NCBI GenBank assembly: GCA_003647095.1
Contig: QMME01000158.1
Span: 1 to 8,469 of the forward strand
Direction of reading: 5' to 3'
Origin: Deltaproteobacteria bacterium
Lineage (GTDB): Bacteria > Myxococcota > B64-G9
Length of the DNA: 8,469 nt
Of the stretch, positions 5,359-8,469 are shown piece after piece. Position 1 is the first letter of the stretch; the number at the start of each line of letters is the position of its first letter. Made by a program: the position numbers and the translations under genes. A model generated the notes under the pieces. It saw nothing but the letters and a program-made list of their open reading frames with translations, made no database searches and was not told the DNA's origin.

Positions 5359-8300
5359 TCAGTGGGACCAGAAGACGTGCAAATTCGAAAAGGTAGGTCG
5401 CACCCCGTCCTGGGTGGTGTTGAGCTGCACGTCGGCCGACAGCCAGCGATGCCCCTGCAGGCCGGGACAGGAAAGCAGGTCGGCCGGGGAGGAGGTGAAG
5501 GGCCCGCAGGGAGGGCTGTGGTTGGTCGCCAGCTCGGCCTCGCTGTCGGCGGAGACGAAGGTCACCTGCACCGAGGTGTTGGCCGGTACCGTGGCCTCCC
5601 AGGTGGCCGAGTGCCAGATGGCATCGGCGTATCCGGAATCGAAGTTCTGGATCCAGTGCCCCTGGCGAGTGGTGACCATGCGCAGCTGCATGCCGGTCAT
5701 GTCGGAGTAGGTGTACATCTCCTTGCCCGGGTCCACCGGGAAGGAGCCGTCGAAGGTGCAATCTGACAGGAAGCGGTTGGCGTAGCCACCGTAGCGGTTG
5801 GGCACCCAGATCTTGCCCGCGGCGTCCACGGCCACCCCGTGCGGGTTGGTGCCGTTCTGTACCGGGGCCGAGCAGATCTTCTGGCCGGTGGAAGGGTCGA
5901 TCTTGACCACCTCGTTGGTACCGTAGGAAGAGCCCCAGATGAAGCCGTCCTGGTCCACGGTCACCGCGGTGACGTTGTTGACCGAGGTGTTCCACACCTG
6001 GTGGGTGGCACCGTCGATGCGGTGCACGTAGCCGCCGCCCGACCAGCCGCCCAGCCAAACGTTGTTGTTCTGGTCGATGGCGATGCCGTAGAAGGTGGGG
6101 TTGGATACCCGTGACACGATGTTGCCGGTGGCGGTGTCCACCTTGACCGTCTCGGGACTGGAGGCGGTCCACAGGTAACCGTTGCCGTCGATGGCCAGGC
6201 CGTAGACCGAGACCCCCACGGGAACGGTACGCAGCAGCTTGCAACAGGGCGGACGCGAGCAGGAGGTGTCGTCCACCTCGGAGCCGGAGACCTGGTACAG
6301 CGTCTGCCCGGCATAGGTGCCGAACCAGACGTTGCCGTTGCCGTCGATGGCCACCCCGCGGCAGATACCCACGGCGTCGACGCGGCAGATGAGGTTGCCG
6401 TCGGCGTCCAGGTGCACCCCGTTGGAGTTGTCGGGGTTGTTGTAGTCGTAACTGCCGCAGACGGCGGCCCGGTTGCCCACCCACACCGAGAAGTCCAACG
6501 CCACCGCGGTGCGCGAGGGACACTTGCCGTGGGAATCGACCTGCCAGATCTTCTGGCCGGTCTCGGTGTCCAGCTTGGCCACCTGGTTGACCTGGGTCAC
6601 CGAGATGTAGATGAAGGGCGTGCGCACCGTGCCCTGGCCCAGGGTGACGGAGTCCGGGTCGCCCGGGTCGGGCTCCACGCCGTCGCAGTCGCGCAGGTCG
6701 GCGTCGCAGTCGCCGGGAGCGTCCCAACCCTGCTCGTAGCAAGGCACATCGGGGCAGGTGCCGCAGGCGGTGAGCACCCCCTCGTCGATCAAGCCGTCGC
6801 AGTCGTTGTCGACGCCGTCGCAGACCTCCTCGGGAGCGGGTCCGCATTCGCCGCAGGCGTTGGCCACACCCTCGTCGATCCAGCCGTCGCAGTCGTTGTC
6901 GATGCCGTCGCAGACTTCCTCGGTCTGGCACCAGCCGCAGGCATTGGAGCCCACCGCCCAGCGTTCGTCGGTTTCTCCGTCGCAGTCGTTGTCTGCACCG
7001 TCGCAGACCTCCTCCTGGGGAACGACGTCGCCCTGGCATTCCGACCAGAACTCGCCGTCGACGCAGAACATCTGCCCCCAGGCGCAGTCGCCCACTCCCT
7101 GGGTGCCGTCCGGGCCGCGGTAGCAGGGCTTGGAATCGCTGGAGCAACCGCCGCAGTTCTCGTCCACCTGGCCGTCGCAGTCGTTGTCCAGACCGTCGGC
7201 GCAGACCTCGTCGGGCACCGTGCCGCAGTCGCCGCAGGCGTTGGTGACACCCTCGTCGATGATGCCGTTGCAGTTGTCGTCGGTGCCGTTGCAGCTTTCC
7301 GCGGCCCCGGGATGCACTGCGGGGTCGGAGTCGTCGCAATCGTCGGGCCTGGTATAGCCGTCACCGTCGCCGTCGGGCAGGCAATCCTCGTCCACGAAAC
7401 CGTCGCAGTCGTTGTCCAGGCCGTCGGCCTGGCCGCCGGCACATTCCAGCATGGGCAACACCTGCCCCTGGCAAGAGGTCCAGGCATAGCCACCGCCCTG
7501 CTCGACACAGTCGTGGGTACCGCCCCGGCAGATACCCACTCCCAGGGTGGGCCAGGGGCCCTCGTAGCAGGGCTGGTCCACCGGGGGATGACACTGGCAG
7601 TTCGAACCGGCGCCGGGATCGTCGCAGTGGCAATCGGGATCGCAGGAACAATCCTCGTCGACCTGGTCGTCGCAGTCGTTGTCGAGACCGTCGCCGCACA
7701 CCTCCTGCAACTGGTCGTCGGGGGGACTGCACTGGCCGCAGCGGTTGAGCAACCCCTCGTCGCTGTCCCCGTCGCAGTCGTTGTCCGCGCCGTCACAAAC
7801 TTCTTCCTCGGGAGTGCGCTCTCCCAGACAGGGACCGTATTCCTTGTCGTCTCCGCAAATCATCACCCCGCCGTGACACAGGCCCACTCCCAGGGTGTCG
7901 ATGTGGCCGGTATAGCAGGCGCGGCGATCGCCCCGCTGGCAACCGCAGTCATCCTCGTCGGTATCGCCGTCGCAGTCGTTGTCCTTGCCGTCGTGGCATA
8001 TCTCCGGGGCTCCCGGGTAGATGCTGCGTTCGTTGTCGTCGCAATCTCCACCACCCAGCGGACATCCCCGGCCGTCGCCGGGGCCATAGCCATCGCCGTC
8101 CGCATCGGTGCACTCCCCGCCCCCGCCGTCGGCGTCGCCATCGCTACCGGCATCCTGCGGCTCCAGCGGCCGGCAGAACCCCGCCTGGCAATGCTCGCCC
8201 GCCGGGCACTCGTCGTCTTGCTCGCAGGATCGCAGACACAGCCCGGACACGCACAGCAGCTCCGGGGGACAGTCTGCCGAGGTGGTGCAGGGAGTACGGC

Positions 8301-8466
8301 AAACCGCCGGGGAAAACGAGGTGTCGCAGATCATGCCGGCGGCGGCGCAATCGGCATCGCTGTCGCAGTACTGCGGGCCGGAAGCGGTCTGGCTGGTGCA
8401 GGCCCAGCTCGCCAGCGCCAGCGCCGCCAGGGAAAGCAACAACTTTCTACGGATTGACAAGGCCAT
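5359..8466 (-). CDS. Large secreted Cys-rich/MopE-repeat/beta-propeller protein, probable lipoprotein
   Basis: A 1035-residue exported modular protein, probably cell-surface. The signal peptide (IRRK, then a Leu/Ala core at 9-19) ends at Cys23 in ASWAC, a poor but plausible lipobox. Residues 34-98 hold three 4-Cys units; units two and three share the exact spacing C-x5-C-x5-C-x4-C. Residues 119-598 carry nine MopE-type repeats of the form EVCDGxDNDCDGxxDE, two aspartate-rich loops (DADGDGYG 121-128, DGDGDGYT 365-372), and three CYxG...GVGxC modules starting at Cys184, Cys300 and Cys448. Residues about 613-905 form six or seven propeller blades of the Vgb/NHL kind (YGLAIDGNGYLW, TAVTVDQDGFIW). 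Residues about 915-1035 form a C-terminal domain, probably beta-rich. The Asp-rich repeats suggest Ca2+ or other metal binding; the Pfam name recalls copper-binding MopE, but copper is not shown here. The start at 8466 fits the signal peptide; its upstream region lies outside the window. Ligand and function are unknown. Confidence 0.88.
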   Translation of the reverse strand: MALSIRRKLLLSLAALALASWACTSQTASGPQYCDSDADCAAAGMICDTSFSPAVCRTPCTTSADCPPELLCVSGLCLRSCEQDDECPAGEHCQAGFCRPLEPQDAGSDGDADGGGGECTDADGDGYGPGDGRGCPLGGGDCDDNERSIYPGAPEICHDGKDNDCDGDTDEDDCGCQRGDRRACYTGHIDTLGVGLCHGGVMICGDDKEYGPCLGERTPEEEVCDGADNDCDGDSDEGLLNRCGQCSPPDDQLQEVCGDGLDNDCDDQVDEDCSCDPDCHCDDPGAGSNCQCHPPVDQPCYEGPWPTLGVGICRGGTHDCVEQGGGYAWTSCQGQVLPMLECAGGQADGLDNDCDGFVDEDCLPDGDGDGYTRPDDCDDSDPAVHPGAAESCNGTDDNCNGIIDEGVTNACGDCGTVPDEVCADGLDNDCDGQVDENCGGCSSDSKPCYRGPDGTQGVGDCAWGQMFCVDGEFWSECQGDVVPQEEVCDGADNDCDGETDERWAVGSNACGWCQTEEVCDGIDNDCDGWIDEGVANACGECGPAPEEVCDGVDNDCDGLIDEGVLTACGTCPDVPCYEQGWDAPGDCDADLRDCDGVEPDPGDPDSVTLGQGTVRTPFIYISVTQVNQVAKLDTETGQKIWQVDSHGKCPSRTAVALDFSVWVGNRAAVCGSYDYNNPDNSNGVHLDADGNLICRVDAVGICRGVAIDGNGNVWFGTYAGQTLYQVSGSEVDDTSCSRPPCCKLLRTVPVGVSVYGLAIDGNGYLWTASSPETVKVDTATGNIVSRVSNPTFYGIAIDQNNNVWLGGWSGGGYVHRIDGATHQVWNTSVNNVTAVTVDQDGFIWGSSYGTNEVVKIDPSTGQKICSAPVQNGTNPHGVAVDAAGKIWVPNRYGGYANRFLSDCTFDGSFPVDPGKEMYTYSDMTGMQLRMVTTRQGHWIQNFDSGYADAIWHSATWEATVPANTSVQVTFVSADSEAELATNHSPPCGPFTSSPADLLSCPGLQGHRWLSADVQLNTTQDGVRPTFSNLHVFWSH
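6673..8112 (-). repeat. Coding array of nine MopE-type metal-binding repeats
   Basis: This is the repeat-encoding part of the large secreted protein (residues 119-598). The cores lie at residues 155-171, 222-237, 255-271, 341-360, 390-405, 420-436, 486-501, 517-532 and 547-562. Eight of the nine carry the identical 15-mer GTCGCAGTCGTTGTC on the plus strand (6796, 6886, 6979, 7174, 7402, 7669, 7771 and 7969 as left ends), encoding Asp-Asn-Asp-Cys-Asp with the same C-ending codons. The fifth core is the outlier (DDNCN). Linkers vary, and longer CYxG modules are inserted before cores two, four and seven. The last two copies (about 6759-6920) are nearly identical over roughly 70 bases. Confidence 0.85.
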
Positions 8467-8469
8467 GGA

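Noticed and set aside
5333..7339. Open frame of 668 codons on the minus strand in a second frame of the large gene
   Set aside because: It is Arg/Gly/Leu-rich low-complexity sequence typical of out-of-frame GC-rich coding DNA, and it overlaps a well-supported gene.
6673..8112. Regularly recurring 15-mer as a CRISPR-like array
   Set aside because: The copies are irregularly spaced, lie in one continuous reading frame and encode the DNDCD core of a known protein repeat.
6412..8457. Open frame of 681 codons on the plus strand, opposite the MopE-repeat gene
   Set aside because: It reads as monotonous Val/Ala-rich sequence (AVAVVV) because it is the antisense of GAC-AAC-GAC-TGC-GAC repeats under strong C-ending codon bias. 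It has no domain and no plausible start context.

Overview
The window is GC-rich, gene-dense DNA with no RNA genes, mobile elements, CRISPR array or origin visible. The content points to a Gram-negative 'deltaproteobacterial' organism in the broad sense (Myxococcota, Bradymonadota or Desulfuromonadales-like). The evidence is soluble histidine kinases beside an HDOD protein, an outer-membrane OmpA-type lipoprotein, and a large secreted protein with Cys-rich units and MopE-type metal-binding repeats, a combination common in those phyla. This placement is an inference from protein style, not a phylogenetic result.

Left half, plus strand (1-3429): a tight three-gene signalling cluster. It begins with the 3' part of a receiver-histidine kinase hybrid whose start lies outside the window. 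An HDOD-domain protein follows after 6 bases, and a soluble PAS-type histidine kinase after a further 18 bases. All three genes share one reading frame and the first two end in single TGA codons. No free-standing response regulator, DNA-binding protein or diguanylate cyclase is present in the window, so the output of the pathway is not visible.

Middle and right, minus strand (8466-3575): a cell-envelope block converging on the signalling cluster. In transcription order it holds a 1035-residue secreted, probably lipid-anchored protein (Cys-rich units, nine MopE-type repeats, a beta-propeller, a C-terminal domain), then a 141-residue exported helical protein, then a 413-residue OmpA-type lipoprotein with a long coiled coil. 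The last two look like a two-gene operon driven by a good sigma-70-like promoter (TTGACA, 18-base spacer, extended -10) just downstream of the large gene. They appear to share a helical domain, which suggests they work together in the periplasm.

The two halves meet in a 145-base convergent intergenic region (3430-3574) with no convincing terminator. The only other gap (5262-5358) holds the promoter. Nothing here is clearly a new defence or mobile system. The least ordinary features are the modular large surface protein, the OmpA-lipoprotein/small-protein pair, and the in-frame arrangement of the three signalling genes.
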